Assembly (NCBI RefSeq): GCF_014649915.1
Contig: NZ_BMTY01000024.1
Span: 62,001-126,000 of the forward strand
Reading direction: 5' to 3'
DNA length: 64,000 nt
From: Streptomyces toxytricini
Lineage (GTDB): Bacteria; Actinomycetota; Actinomycetes; Streptomycetales; Streptomycetaceae
The position numbers and the translations under genes are program-made. Each line of letters begins with the position of its first letter. The first letter of the stretch is position 1. The notes under the pieces were generated by a model. It was not told where the DNA came from, did no database searches, and saw only the letters and a program-made list of their open reading frames with translations. Below, in pieces: positions 17,216 to 26,988 of the stretch.

Positions 17216-18454
17216 ATGCCCCACCTACTGCCGGACTCCGGACCGCAGCGGACCATCGCCGCCTCGAACTTCGTCTATACCGTCGGCAGCGGGCTCTACC
17301 TCACCGCCGGGGTGCTCTACTTCACCCAGGCGGTGCGGCTGCCGGCCGGGCAGGTGGGGCTCGGGCTCGGTATCGCCGGAGCCCTTTCGCTGGTGGTCGG
17401 GATCGCCGTCGGGCATCTCGCCGACCGGCGCGGGGCGCGCGGGGTGTACGCCGCCACGCTCGTCGTGCAGGCGCTGGCCACGGCCGGATTCCTGCTGGCG
17501 GACAGCTTCTGGCCGTTCGTCGCCGCGGTGTGCGCCGCCGTCGGGGCGAAGGGCGCCGGGCTGGCCGCGCGGAGTCCGATCATCCGGCACCACGGAGGGG
17601 AGCGGCCGCAGGAGTTCCGGGCGTACCTGCGGGCCGTGACCAACATCGGCATCTCGCTGGGGGCCGTGCTGGCGGGGTGGGCCGTGCAGGTCGGCACGGT
17701 GGACGCGTACCGGCTCCTCGTCGTCGGCAACGCGCTCGCCTTCGCGGGATCCGCGGTGATCCTGTTCCGCCTGCGGCCCGTCAAGCCCGAGCCCGTCGTG
17801 GGCGGTCCGCGGTGGATCGCGCTGCGGGACCGGCCGTACCTGGCGCTGACGGTGCTGGACGGGGTCATGGCCATCCAGTTCAAGGTGCTCACCGTGGCCA
17901 TTCCGCTGTGGCTGGTCGCGCAGACCTCGGCGCCGCACTGGCTGATCTCGGGGACGATGCTGCTGAACACCGTGGTGGTCGTCACCTGCCAGATGCGGGC
18001 CAGCCGCGGGATCGGCACGCCCTCGGCGGGGGCTCTCGCCTACAGGCGCTCCGGCTTCGCCTTCCTGGTGGCGTGCGTGCTGATCTCGCTGTCGGCGGGC
18101 GTACCGGGATGGGCCGCGGCAACGCTGCTGCTGGCAGGGGTCGCCGTCCACACGATCGGTGAACTGTGGCATTCGGCCGCCGGCTTCGAGGTCTCGTTCG
18201 CCCTCGCGCCCCGGCACGCCACAGGCCAGTACCTCGGGGTCTTCGGTCTCGGTGCAGGCCTGGCCGAAGCGGTCGGGCCCGCGCTGCTGATCTCGCTGTG
18301 CATCACGTGGGGGCGGCCCGGGTGGTACGTCGTCGGCGCGATGTTCGCCCTGACGGGGCTCGCCGCGCCACTCGCCGTGCGCTGGGCCCAGCGCGACCGG
18401 TCGGCAGGGCCTGCGGCGGTCGGAGTCACTGCGCAGGCGGGAGCGGCAGGGTGA
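17216..18454 (+). CDS. MFS transporter near the NRPS genes
   Basis: 412 residues with about 12 hydrophobic segments. The helix 2-3 loop reads GHLADRRGARGVY near residue 64, and helix 4-5 region GKGAGLAARSPIIR is typical of small-molecule exporters. ATG 17216 was chosen because GGAG lies seven bases upstream; an earlier ATG at 17156 has no site. It is transcribed toward the NRPS gene but ends 750 bases before it and overlaps a convergent gene by 29 bases. It could export the NRPS product, or be unrelated; the spacing does not decide this. Confidence 0.8.
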   Translation: MPHLLPDSGPQRTIAASNFVYTVGSGLYLTAGVLYFTQAVRLPAGQVGLGLGIAGALSLVVGIAVGHLADRRGARGVYAATLVVQALATAGFLLADSFWPFVAAVCAAVGAKGAGLAARSPIIRHHGGERPQEFRAYLRAVTNIGISLGAVLAGWAVQVGTVDAYRLLVVGNALAFAGSAVILFRLRPVKPEPVVGGPRWIALRDRPYLALTVLDGVMAIQFKVLTVAIPLWLVAQTSAPHWLISGTMLLNTVVVVTCQMRASRGIGTPSAGALAYRRSGFAFLVACVLISLSAGVPGWAAATLLLAGVAVHTIGELWHSAAGFEVSFALAPRHATGQYLGVFGLGAGLAEAVGPALLISLCITWGRPGWYVVGAMFALTGLAAPLAVRWAQRDRSAGPAAVGVTAQAGAAG

Positions 18455-18869
18455 TCAGCCAGTAGTCGTACTCCTCCGCGGTGATGCCGCAGATCCGGTC
18501 GCCCGAGGCGGAGCGGGCGATGAACTCGATCCGCTGCTGGTCGTCGACGAGGCGGGCGACGTCGGCGGTGTCGGTGAGGCGCGCCCGGATCCAGCCGGTG
18601 TCCGCGCTGCGGAGTGCCACGGCGGTGACGAGGAAGGTCCCGTCACCGGCGATGACGCCCGAGCGGCGGGCGTGGGCCAGCCAGAGGTCGTGGACTCCGC
18701 GGCGGTCCGCGGCCAGCGGGAACGTCGCACTGGGCTCCACGGTGAAGCCCGCCATCGCGCGCCAGGCGGTCTCGACCGACGGGCCGGGGGTGTTCCCGTG
18801 CACCCCGTCCACTGCGAGACCGGCGGAGCGGATGAGGCCGAGGACGGTTGGCGGCTCGCTGGTGTGCAC
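18426..18869 (-). CDS. Hypothetical cytoplasmic protein
   Basis: 147 residues without signal or membrane segments. It contains regular alpha-beta-like segments: a helical start (VLGLIRSAGLAVDG), then FLVTAVALRSADTGWIRARLTD and a final GDRICGITAEEYDYWLITLPLP. No family recognised. It converges on the MFS gene and overlaps it by 29 bases, so the two transcripts are antisense at their ends. Its start faces the NRPS gene, so the 333-base gap between them probably holds two divergent promoters. Confidence 0.6.
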   Translation of the reverse strand: MHTSEPPTVLGLIRSAGLAVDGVHGNTPGPSVETAWRAMAGFTVEPSATFPLAADRRGVHDLWLAHARRSGVIAGDGTFLVTAVALRSADTGWIRARLTDTADVARLVDDQQRIEFIARSASGDRICGITAEEYDYWLITLPLPPAQ

Positions 18870-19202
18870 GGCTTTCTCCTCAGGCGACGTCGGGTTCCGC
18901 CTGCCGCATCGCCGTCAGGCCCTGCCGAGGGGACGGTTGGGAGTCTATGTCGCTCCGGTGGTGAGGTCCTGCGGCGGTCCTCCGGTGTGCGGGCGCGGCT
19001 TCGTGCGTTGCGGCCGACCGCGGGTGGGGCGTGCGGGGTGGGTGTGCGCCCCCTTTGGCGGGGACAGACGTCGAACCGAGCCGCCGAGAAGGGGGGTTGG
19101 GGTCGCGGGTGGGGCGCATTCCGGTTTTGCGCACCCGATCGGATGATCAAATTGCGCCGACCGGGTGGCGGCCGGACGGAACGTCACTTCGGTGCGTCTT
19201 GG
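18870..19202. other. Divergent intergenic region before the NRPS gene
   Basis: About 330 bases with no gene. The most A+T-rich part is at 19125-19155 (TTTTGCG, GATGATCAAATTG) and is a likely place for the NRPS promoter. No convincing -35/-10 pair or operator could be assigned by eye. Confidence 0.4.
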
Positions 19203-22200
19203 ATGACGTCCATGATCTTTTCAGCAGCGACGTGGGCACCCGCCTACCCGGTCGGCGACACCGGTGAGCCCCTGCCCGTGCACCGCGCAGTCGCCGCCGC
19301 CGCACTCCGCGCGCCGGACGGCACCGCGGTGGTGGAGGAGGGCGGCCGGAGTTGGTCCTACCGCGAAGTGTGCGCTTACGCAGGCGAGTTGGCCCAGCGG
19401 TTACGGGAGGCCGGGGTCGGGCCCGGGGCCGCCGTGTCGGTGCGGCTGCCGCGGTCGGCACGGCTGGTCGCCGCGCTGCTCGCGGTGTTCGAGGCCGGCG
19501 CCGCCGCCGTGGTGCTGGATCCGCGGACGCCGGCCGAGCGGCTGGACGCCGTCGAGGACGACGCCGGGTGCGCGGCCGTGCTCGTACCAGCCGGAGTGGC
19601 CGGGCGCCCCGGCGGGCCGCGGGCCGTCGCCGTGCCGGAGGCCGGGCGCGCGGGATCCCGTACGGGTCCGGCCGCGGGGGTGGCGGAGGGGGAATTCGGG
19701 CGGGTGGCGTGCGTCTTCTACACGTCGGGGTCGACCGGGCACCCGAAGGGCGTCCAGGTCACCCACCGCAACCTGGCGCACTTCGCCGCCGACCCGCACT
19801 GGGAGGAGCCCGGGCACCGGGTCACGGCGCTCGTCTCCGCGCTCGGCTTCGACGCGCTCAGCCACGACCTGTGGCTGCCGCTCACCCGGGGCGGCACCGT
19901 CGTCGTTCCCGCCGAGGACCGGCTCGACGCCCACCGGCTGGCCGCACTGGTCGCCCGGCACGGTGTCACCGGGGTCTTCCTCACCACCGCCTGGTTCAAC
20001 CAGATCGCCGCGGACGACCCGGGCGCGCTGCGGGGGCTGCACACCGTGCTCACCGGGGGCGAGGCCGCCGACCCGCAGGCGTTCGTACGGATCCGGGCCG
20101 CCTGTCCGCAGCTGGCGCTCGGCCATGTGTACGGCCCCACCGAGTGCACCACCTTCACCACCCTGCACGCCCTGCCGCCCGGGAAGCCGTTGCCCGCAGG
20201 GCGGGTTCCGATCGGCACCGGGCTGCCGGGGGCCGCCGTACGGCTGCTCGGGCCCGATCTGGCCGAGGTGCCGGACGGCGAGCCCGGCGAGGTGTACATC
20301 GCAGGCGAGCAGCTGGCCCAGGGCTACCTGGGGCGGGCGGGCCTGACCGCCGAGCGCTTCGTGGCCGACCCGTACGGTCCGGCCGGTGCGCGCATGTACC
20401 GCACCGGCGACCTGGCCGTGCGGGGGCCCGGCGGCGCGCTGGAGTACCTGGCCCGCGACGACGACCAGGTCAAGATCCGCGGCCACCGGGTCGAGCCGGG
20501 CGAGGTGCGCGCCGCCCTGGCGGCCCTGGACGGGGTCGCGCAGGCGGTGGTGGTCGCGGACGGCGGGCGGCTCGTCGGCTACGCGGTGCCGGAGCGCGGC
20601 GCGGCGGCGGTCACCGGGGAGGAGCTGCGCGAGCGGCTGGGCCGGACGCTGCCCGAGTACCTGGTGCCGTCGGCGGTGCTGCTGATCGACGACGTGCCGA
20701 TGACCGTGAACGGCAAGGTGGACCGGGCTGCGCTGCCCGCGCCCGCCGCCGTGCGGGGCGGGGCGGGCGGCGCCGCGCGGACGCCGGCCGAGCGGGCGCT
20801 GTGCGCGGCGTTCGCCGAGGTGCTCGGGCTGCCCGGGGCCGGCACCGGTGACGACTTCTTCGCGCTCGGCGGTGACAGCATCACGGCGATGCGGCTGGTC
20901 AGCCGGGTCCGCCGGGAGAACGTGGCGATCAGCTCGCAGGACGTCTTCCGGCTGCGGACCCCCGGAGCGCTGGCCGCCTCCGCGCAGGCGGCGGCGCCGG
21001 CCGCGGACCTGCTGCACCAGTCGGCGACGGGCCGTCTGGAGCTGCCGCCGATCGCGCTGTGGCTGCGCGAACAAGGCCCGGGTGTCGGCGAGTTCGTGCA
21101 GTCTCAGCTCGTCGAGACGCCGCCCGGGCTGGGGCGGGAGGCGCTCGTCGCGGCGCTGCAGGCGGTGCTCGACCGGCACGACGCGCTGCGCACCCGGCTC
21201 CCCGACCCGTCCGCGGACACCGTGTGGCAGCCCGAGGTGCTGCCGCCGGGCGAGGTGGAGGCGGGCGCTCTGCTGGACGTGGTGGACGTACGGGAGCTGC
21301 CGGGCGCCCCGTCCGCGCGCGACGTCCGTGAGGCGGTGGCGGGCGTCATGCGGTCGCTGGACCTGCCCGCGGGGCGGGCCCTGCGCGCGGTGTGGTGGGA
21401 CGCGGGCCCGGCGCGGGCGGGCCGGCTGCTGCTGGCCGCGCACCACCTGGTGGTGGACGGGGTGTCCTGGCAGGTGCTGGTGCAGGACCTGGCGCGGGCC
21501 GCGGAGGATCCGCGGGCACTGGGCGCCTGGGGCGCGAGGACCCCGTACCGGCAGTGGGTGCGGGCGCAGGTCGCGCGGGCCGGCAGCGACGAGGTGCTGG
21601 CGACACTGCCGCACTGGCTGGAGGCGTGCGCCCCGGCGGCCGGGCCGTGGCCGGCGCGCGGGGCGCTGGATCCGGAACTGGACACGGTGGGGACGTCCCG
21701 TTCGGTGGAGTCGGTGCTGCCCGCCGAGGTCGGCCGGGCCCTGCTGACCACCGCGCCGGCGTACTACGGTGCGACGACGCAGGAGCTGCTGCTGGCCGCG
21801 CTGGCGGTGGCCGCCGCCCGGTGCAGCGGGTCTGCGACGCTGGTCCTGGACACCGAGGGGCACGGCCGGGACGGGGCGGCGGCGGGCGGCGCGGAGCCCG
21901 CAGTCGCCTCCACGGTGGGCTGGTTCACGTGCATGTTCCCCGTCCGCCTGGCCGCGGACCCGGGCGTGGCGGACGCGGAGCTCGCGGACGCGGTGCGCGC
22001 CGTACGGGAGCAGTGGCGGCGGGTGCCGCGCGACCGCGCCTCGTACGGGCTGCTGCGCCACCTGCACCCGCAGGCCGGCGGGCTCCTCGCCGCCGCGCCG
22101 GGGCGGCCGGTGCTCTTCAACTACCTGGGCCGGTACGCCGTCGCCGGCCGAGACCCGTGGCCGTACGCCGCGGAGGCGCCCGTCCTCGGGATCCACCGGG

Positions 22201-25200
22201 CCGCCCGGCAGCCGCTGTCGCACCCGCTGGAGGTCAACGCGGTCGTCGACGAGCGCACCGGGGAGCCGCTGCTGACCGCCGTGTGGCGGTGGTCCGCGCG
22301 GCTGGTCGACAGCGGCGACGCGGAGCGCCTGGCCGGGGAGTGGGCCCGTGTGCTGACCGCTCTCGCCCGGGCGGACGGCGGAGCGCAGCCGGAAGGGGCC
22401 GGGCACGTCGTCATGCCCGGGCAGCGTGCGCAGGAGCAGTGGCCGTGTTCGCCGCTCCAGGAGGGGCTGCTCTACCACGCCCACGAGGGCGGGGGCGCCG
22501 CTGATCCGTACCACGTGCAGACGCTGCTCGACCTGGAGGGGCCGGTGGACGCGGGTGCGCTGCGGTCGGCGCTGGGCGTGCTCGTCGAGCGGCATCCGGC
22601 CCTGCGGGCCGGGTTCCGGTGGGACTGCCGGGGCCGGGCGGTGCAGTTCGTGCCGGAGAAGGCCGCGGTGCCGTTGCGGGAGGTGGACCTGGCGGGGCTG
22701 CCCGAGGGCGAGCGCGGGCCCGCCGCGGAGGCGGAGGCGCGCCGGGACCGGGACGAGCCGTTCGACCCGGCTGCGCCGCCGCTGCTGCGGGCCGTGCTGC
22801 TGCGGCTGGGCGGGGACCGCTCGCTGCTTCTGCTGAGCTACCACCACATCCTGATGGACGGCTGGTCGATGCAGGTGGCGCTGGCCGACCTGGCCGACCT
22901 GTACGGGCAGGCCGCATCGGGCGCGGTGCCGGCGCTCGCCGCGCGGCCGTCGGCGCTGGCGTACCTGCGGTACGTCGCCGATCAGGACGCGGCGTTGGCG
23001 GGGAAGCACTGGCAGGCCCTGCTCGGCGGCGTGACCGAGCCGACGCTGCTGACGCCGCCGCCGGGCGGCGGCGGGGAGCGGGTGCGGCCGCGGACGGTGC
23101 TGGTGGAGCTGCCGGCCGGGCGTACGGCCGCGCTGCGGGCGCGGGCCCGGGAGCGGGGGCTGTCGCTGAACACGCTGGTGCTGGGCGCGTGGGCGCTGGT
23201 GCTGGCCCAGCTGACCGGCCGGACGGACGTGGTGTTCGGCACGGTCGTCGCCGACCGGCCGCCCCACCTGCCCGGGGTCGAGTCCATGGTCGGGCTGATG
23301 AACAACGCGGTTCCGGTGCGCGTGGACACCGCCGCGGCCGGCGACCGGGGAGGGCTGCTGGCGGCGCTCCAGGAGCAGCGGACCGAGATGATGCCGTTCC
23401 AGCACCTGGGGCTGGCGGAGATCATCCGCGGGACCGGGCTGCGCGAGTTGTTCGACACCGTCGTCGTGCTGGAGACGTATACGGACGCCTTCGCCACCCG
23501 GTGGGGCGCTGACCTGCGGGTGGTGTCCAGCCGGGTGGAGAACGGCACGCACTACCCGCTGTGCGTGCTGGTCTCGCCCGGGGAGCGGGTGGCGATCCGG
23601 GTCCAGTACCAGCCGGGGCGGATCGGCGAGGAGGGGGCGCGGGAGATCGGGGCGCGGCTGGTCGAGGCGTTGGACGCGCTGGCCGCCGACCTGGACGCGC
23701 CCGCCGCGCAGCCGGTCGCGGCCGCCGCCGCGGGCGGGGCGGGCGGGGGCGGGGAGGAGCTGCTGCCCGTGCCGGTGCCGGTGTTGGAGCGGTTCGCCGG
23801 GCACGTGCGCACGGCTCCGGGGCGGCCGGCCGTCGTGGACGGCGCCGGGGTGCTGGACTACCGGGGCCTGGACGCGGCCTCGGACCGGCTGGCCGGGGAG
23901 CTGTCCGCTCGCGGCATCGGGCCCGAGGACGTCGTCGCGCTGTGCCTGCGGCGCGGCCGGGACGCGGTGGCGGCGATGCTGGCGGTGCTCAAGGCCGGGG
24001 CCGCGTACCTGTGGCTGGATCCGCGGCACCCGGCGGCCCGGTTGGCGGCGCTGGCCGCCGAGGGGCGGCCCGCACTGCTGGTACGGCAGGCGGAGTTCGA
24101 TGCGGCGCTGTCGCTGGTCGACGCCGCCGTGCCGCGGATGCTGCTGGAGCCGCGGCACGTGTCTGCCGAGCCGCCGGCCGGACCCGGTGGACGGCGGGTG
24201 CGCCGCCGTCCGGTGCGGCTGCCCGGGCACCCGGCGTACGTGGTGCACACGTCGGGCACGCAGGGGACGCCCAAGGCCGTGGTGATGCCCGGGGCGGCCC
24301 TGGACCGGCTCGTGGACTGGCACGAGGAGCGCTTCCCCGCGGAACCGGGGTCGGTGACGGCGCAGTTCACGTCCATGGCGTTCGACGTCGCCACGCAGGA
24401 GGTGCTCACCGCGCTGTGCACGGGCCGTACGCTGGCCGTCCCGGACGCGGACACCCGCGCGGACGCGGCTGCCTGGACCGCGTGGCTTCGTACGCACCGG
24501 GTCACCGAGCTGTTCGCGCCGACGCCCGTCCTGGCGGCGCTGTGCGAGTTCGCCGACGGGGAGCGGGAGGCGCTGCCGGACCTGCGGCACCTGGTGCAGG
24601 CCGGCGAGGCGCTCGTCGTCGGGCCGCAGCTGCGCAGCCTGTGCGCCCGCGGCGGGAAGCGGCTGCACAACCACTACGGGCCGGCCGAGACGCACGTCGT
24701 GACGGCGGGCGAGGTCGCCGGGGAGCCGGCCGGCTGGCCCGCACGGCCCCCGATCGGGCGGGCGGTGCCCGGATCGCGGGTGAGGGTGCTGGACGCGGGG
24801 CTGCGGCCGGTGCCCGAGGGGCTGGTCGGGGAGCTGTACCTGGCGGGCGACCAGGTGGCGCGCGGGTACCTGGGCCGGCCGGGGCTGACCGCGGCGCGGT
24901 TCGTGGCCGACCCCTGGGGGCCGCCCGGGGCGCGGATGTACCGCACCGGTGACCTGGCGCGGAGGCTGCCGGACGGCTCGCTGGAGTTCACCGGCCGCAA
25001 CGACGACCAGGTCAAGATCCGCGGGCACCGCATCGAGCCGGACGAGGTGCGGGCCGCTCTGGCCGCCCTGCCCGGGGTGGTGCAGGCCGCCGTGGTGGCG
25101 GGGCCGGACGGGCGCGGCGGCAAGGAGCTCACCGGTTACGCCGTCGGCGCGTCGGAGAGCGGTGCGCCCCTCGACGGGGCTGCGCTGCGGGCCGCGCTGG

Positions 25201-25664
25201 CGGAGGTGCTGCCGGACTTCATGCTGCCCGCCCGGGTGATGGTGCTGGAGCACATGCCGCTGACCGTGAACGGCAAGGTGGACCGGCGGGCGCTGCCCGA
25301 GCCGCAGCGGGCGCCGGCCGTGCTGCGGGAGCCCCGTACCCCGGCCGAGCGGGCGGTGGTCGAGGCGTACGCCGACGTGCTGGGCCTGGAGCGGGTCGGC
25401 GTCGACGACAACTTCTTCGACCTGGGCGGGCACTCGCTGCTCGCGGCCCGGCTGTTGCAGCGGCTGCGCGAGCGGCTCGACCCGTCGGTGACGCTGGCCC
25501 AGGTGATGCAGCGGGCCACGCCGGCCGCCTTGGCCGCGGCGTACGCAGCGGGGGCGGGGGCCGGGGGTGAGCCGGACTCCGGGCCGGGCGGCGCGGCCGC
25601 CGGGGCGCACGGGGCCGCCGGCCCCGGCCTCGACGGTGCGGCCGTCGCGGCCGTACGGAGCTGA
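19203..25664 (+). CDS. Two-module nonribosomal peptide synthetase, A-T-E-C-A-T, no thioesterase
   Basis: About 2153 residues from ATG 19203; ATG 19143 and 19212 are in-frame alternatives and none has a strong ribosome site. Domains in order: A1 (about 20-490, core YTSGSTGHPKG at 173); T1 (GGDS, phosphopantetheine Ser 559); epimerisation domain (HHLVVDG at 747, then TVGWFT and FNYLG, marks of E rather than C); C domain (SPLQEGLL, HHILMDG at 1214); A2 (core HTSGTQGTPK near 1680); T2 (GGHS, Ser 2078). The A2 pocket reads D-V-Q-L-V-A-H-V-V-K, close to the known proline code D-V-Q-L-I-A-H-V-V-K. A1 reads D-A-H-L-L-G-V-T-F-K; its VTF ending resembles Val/Ile codes but the residue is not settled. 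Lacking a leading C domain, the protein starts synthesis; lacking TE, release may be by diketopiperazine formation. MbtH follows at once. Confidence 0.93.
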   Translation: MTSMIFSAATWAPAYPVGDTGEPLPVHRAVAAAALRAPDGTAVVEEGGRSWSYREVCAYAGELAQRLREAGVGPGAAVSVRLPRSARLVAALLAVFEAGAAAVVLDPRTPAERLDAVEDDAGCAAVLVPAGVAGRPGGPRAVAVPEAGRAGSRTGPAAGVAEGEFGRVACVFYTSGSTGHPKGVQVTHRNLAHFAADPHWEEPGHRVTALVSALGFDALSHDLWLPLTRGGTVVVPAEDRLDAHRLAALVARHGVTGVFLTTAWFNQIAADDPGALRGLHTVLTGGEAADPQAFVRIRAACPQLALGHVYGPTECTTFTTLHALPPGKPLPAGRVPIGTGLPGAAVRLLGPDLAEVPDGEPGEVYIAGEQLAQGYLGRAGLTAERFVADPYGPAGARMYRTGDLAVRGPGGALEYLARDDDQVKIRGHRVEPGEVRAALAALDGVAQAVVVADGGRLVGYAVPERGAAAVTGEELRERLGRTLPEYLVPSAVLLIDDVPMTVNGKVDRAALPAPAAVRGGAGGAARTPAERALCAAFAEVLGLPGAGTGDDFFALGGDSITAMRLVSRVRRENVAISSQDVFRLRTPGALAASAQAAAPAADLLHQSATGRLELPPIALWLREQGPGVGEFVQSQLVETPPGLGREALVAALQAVLDRHDALRTRLPDPSADTVWQPEVLPPGEVEAGALLDVVDVRELPGAPSARDVREAVAGVMRSLDLPAGRALRAVWWDAGPARAGRLLLAAHHLVVDGVSWQVLVQDLARAAEDPRALGAWGARTPYRQWVRAQVARAGSDEVLATLPHWLEACAPAAGPWPARGALDPELDTVGTSRSVESVLPAEVGRALLTTAPAYYGATTQELLLAALAVAAARCSGSATLVLDTEGHGRDGAAAGGAEPAVASTVGWFTCMFPVRLAADPGVADAELADAVRAVREQWRRVPRDRASYGLLRHLHPQAGGLLAAAPGRPVLFNYLGRYAVAGRDPWPYAAEAPVLGIHRAARQPLSHPLEVNAVVDERTGEPLLTAVWRWSARLVDSGDAERLAGEWARVLTALARADGGAQPEGAGHVVMPGQRAQEQWPCSPLQEGLLYHAHEGGGAADPYHVQTLLDLEGPVDAGALRSALGVLVERHPALRAGFRWDCRGRAVQFVPEKAAVPLREVDLAGLPEGERGPAAEAEARRDRDEPFDPAAPPLLRAVLLRLGGDRSLLLLSYHHILMDGWSMQVALADLADLYGQAASGAVPALAARPSALAYLRYVADQDAALAGKHWQALLGGVTEPTLLTPPPGGGGERVRPRTVLVELPAGRTAALRARARERGLSLNTLVLGAWALVLAQLTGRTDVVFGTVVADRPPHLPGVESMVGLMNNAVPVRVDTAAAGDRGGLLAALQEQRTEMMPFQHLGLAEIIRGTGLRELFDTVVVLETYTDAFATRWGADLRVVSSRVENGTHYPLCVLVSPGERVAIRVQYQPGRIGEEGAREIGARLVEALDALAADLDAPAAQPVAAAAAGGAGGGGEELLPVPVPVLERFAGHVRTAPGRPAVVDGAGVLDYRGLDAASDRLAGELSARGIGPEDVVALCLRRGRDAVAAMLAVLKAGAAYLWLDPRHPAARLAALAAEGRPALLVRQAEFDAALSLVDAAVPRMLLEPRHVSAEPPAGPGGRRVRRRPVRLPGHPAYVVHTSGTQGTPKAVVMPGAALDRLVDWHEERFPAEPGSVTAQFTSMAFDVATQEVLTALCTGRTLAVPDADTRADAAAWTAWLRTHRVTELFAPTPVLAALCEFADGEREALPDLRHLVQAGEALVVGPQLRSLCARGGKRLHNHYGPAETHVVTAGEVAGEPAGWPARPPIGRAVPGSRVRVLDAGLRPVPEGLVGELYLAGDQVARGYLGRPGLTAARFVADPWGPPGARMYRTGDLARRLPDGSLEFTGRNDDQVKIRGHRIEPDEVRAALAALPGVVQAAVVAGPDGRGGKELTGYAVGASESGAPLDGAALRAALAEVLPDFMLPARVMVLEHMPLTVNGKVDRRALPEPQRAPAVLREPRTPAERAVVEAYADVLGLERVGVDDNFFDLGGHSLLAARLLQRLRERLDPSVTLAQVMQRATPAALAAAYAAGAGAGGEPDSGPGGAAAGAHGAAGPGLDGAAVAAVRS

Positions 25665-25787
25665 CCGGGCGCCGATAGGCGCACGGGGGCCGCCCCGGGA
25701 TGCGCACGGGGCCGGCCCCTCCCCCATTGATCCATCGCAGTGCCATGCGCGGCAGCGCCTGCGCACCGCCACATCCGAGGAGATTGC

Positions 25788-26009
25788 ATGAACCCGTTCG
25801 ACGACCCCGACGGCGCCTTCGCCGTGCTCGCCAACGACGAGGGCCAGCACAGCCTGTGGCCCGCCCACATCGCCGTTCCGGACGGCTGGCGCGAAGTGCA
25901 CCCGCGGGCCGACAGGGCCACCTGCCTGGCGTGGGTCGAGACGTCCTGGACCGATCTGCGGCCGCGCTCGCTGCGGGCCGCCGAGGCCGCTGCCGGGACC
26001 GCCCGGTGA
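25788..26009 (+). CDS. MbtH-like NRPS chaperone
   Basis: 73 residues with the family's invariant features: N-terminal NPFDDPDG, FAVLANDEGQHSLWP, VPDGWREVHPRADRATCLAWVE and the final W..LRPRSLR. MbtH proteins bind adenylation domains and are needed for their folding or activity. ATG 25788 has GAGGAGA upstream. It lies 123 bases after the NRPS and its stop overlaps the start of the formyltransferase (GTGA), so NRPS, MbtH and formyltransferase form one functional unit. Confidence 0.95.
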   Translation: MNPFDDPDGAFAVLANDEGQHSLWPAHIAVPDGWREVHPRADRATCLAWVETSWTDLRPRSLRAAEAAAGTAR

Positions 26010-26860
26010 ACGCGCCGGACACACCCGTCCTGCGCGTCGCCGTCGTCGCCGCGCTCCCGCAGACCGCGCCCCCGCTGGTCGAGGCGCTGCGCGCCCTCGG
26101 GCACCGGGTCCCGGTGGTGGTCGGCCACCGGCGCCCCGCCGACTGGCCCGGGCACGTGCTCGGCGAGCACGACCTGCCGGCAGGGGTGGACCTGGCCGTT
26201 CCCGCCCGGACGGACTCGATCGCGGGCCTGTTGGGCGCGTACGCCGTCGACGTGGCCGTCAGCTACGGCTACCCGCGCAGGCTTCCCGCCGCCGCTGTGG
26301 CCGCGGCCCGGCTGGGGACCGTCAACTGCCACCCGTCCGACCTGCCCTCGTACCGGGGGCCGAATCCGGTGGGGTGGGCCGTGCGCAACGGCGAGCGGAC
26401 GATCGGCGTGACATGGCACCGGATGGACGCAGAGCTGGACACGGGCTCCGTGCTGGCGCGTACGACGATCGCCCTGGACGAGGAGGTGTGGTCGTTCACC
26501 GGGGTCAACGCCCTTGTGCTGGAGGCTGCTTCGGAGATGCTGCCGCTGGTGCTGCGCCGACTGGTGCGCGGGGACGCGGGCGAACCGCAGCCGGAGCGGA
26601 AGGGCAGTTGGGCCGGGTTCTTCGCGGAGGACTACGCCGCGGTGGACTGGTCGGGGCGGGCCGCGGACATCCACGCCCAGGTCCGCGCCTGGAACATCGC
26701 CGGCCACCACCCGCGCGTACAGGGCCCGGTGGCGGTGATCGACGGCGCACGCTGGCGGCTGCGCCGCACGACCCTGCGCCAGCCGCCCCCGGGCACCGGC
26801 CGCCGCATCACCTGCGGCAACGGAGACCTGTGGGTCCTGGCGGCGGACCCGCTGGACTAG
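26006..26860 (+). CDS. Formyltransferase (methionyl-tRNA formyltransferase-like) of the NRPS locus
   Basis: 284 residues. The N-terminal two thirds is a formyl-THF-dependent transferase domain: NCHPSDLPSYRGPNPVGW gives the catalytic Asn and His, and the Asp is in ELDTGSVLA, so the Asn-His-Asp triad is complete. The C-terminal ~90 residues resemble the Fmt C-terminal domain (YAAVDWSGRAADIHAQVRAWN). A housekeeping fmt is normally next to def, so this copy, coupled to MbtH by a GTGA overlap, is a specialised one. Relatives formylate sugar amines or hydroxyornithine, and in linear gramicidin the first residue is formylated by a related domain. Here it may N-formylate the starter residue or dipeptide. 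The substrate is inferred from position only. Confidence 0.85.
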   Translation: MNAPDTPVLRVAVVAALPQTAPPLVEALRALGHRVPVVVGHRRPADWPGHVLGEHDLPAGVDLAVPARTDSIAGLLGAYAVDVAVSYGYPRRLPAAAVAAARLGTVNCHPSDLPSYRGPNPVGWAVRNGERTIGVTWHRMDAELDTGSVLARTTIALDEEVWSFTGVNALVLEAASEMLPLVLRRLVRGDAGEPQPERKGSWAGFFAEDYAAVDWSGRAADIHAQVRAWNIAGHHPRVQGPVAVIDGARWRLRRTTLRQPPPGTGRRITCGNGDLWVLAADPLD

Positions 26861-26988
26861 GTTCTGTCCAGCGGATCGTGGACGGGAGGCCCCGCGGCGG
26901 CAGTGCAGCGCCGCCGCGGGCCCCGGGGTGCGGCTCCGCGACCCCGGCACACCGGGTCCGACCGACGATCCCCGAGGGCAGGCACGAC

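Noticed and set aside
19203..25664. Glycopeptide NRPS using DPG from the cluster at 52-57 kb
   Set aside because: Only two modules; A2 reads as proline and A1 does not resemble DPG or Hpg pockets; no oxidative cross-linking P450 trio or halogenase near it, and it lies 26 kb away.
25788..26860. Coelichelin-like siderophore locus, because of MbtH and a formyltransferase
   Set aside because: No ornithine monooxygenase, no hydroxyornithine-type A pocket, no siderophore uptake or iron-box site in the region.
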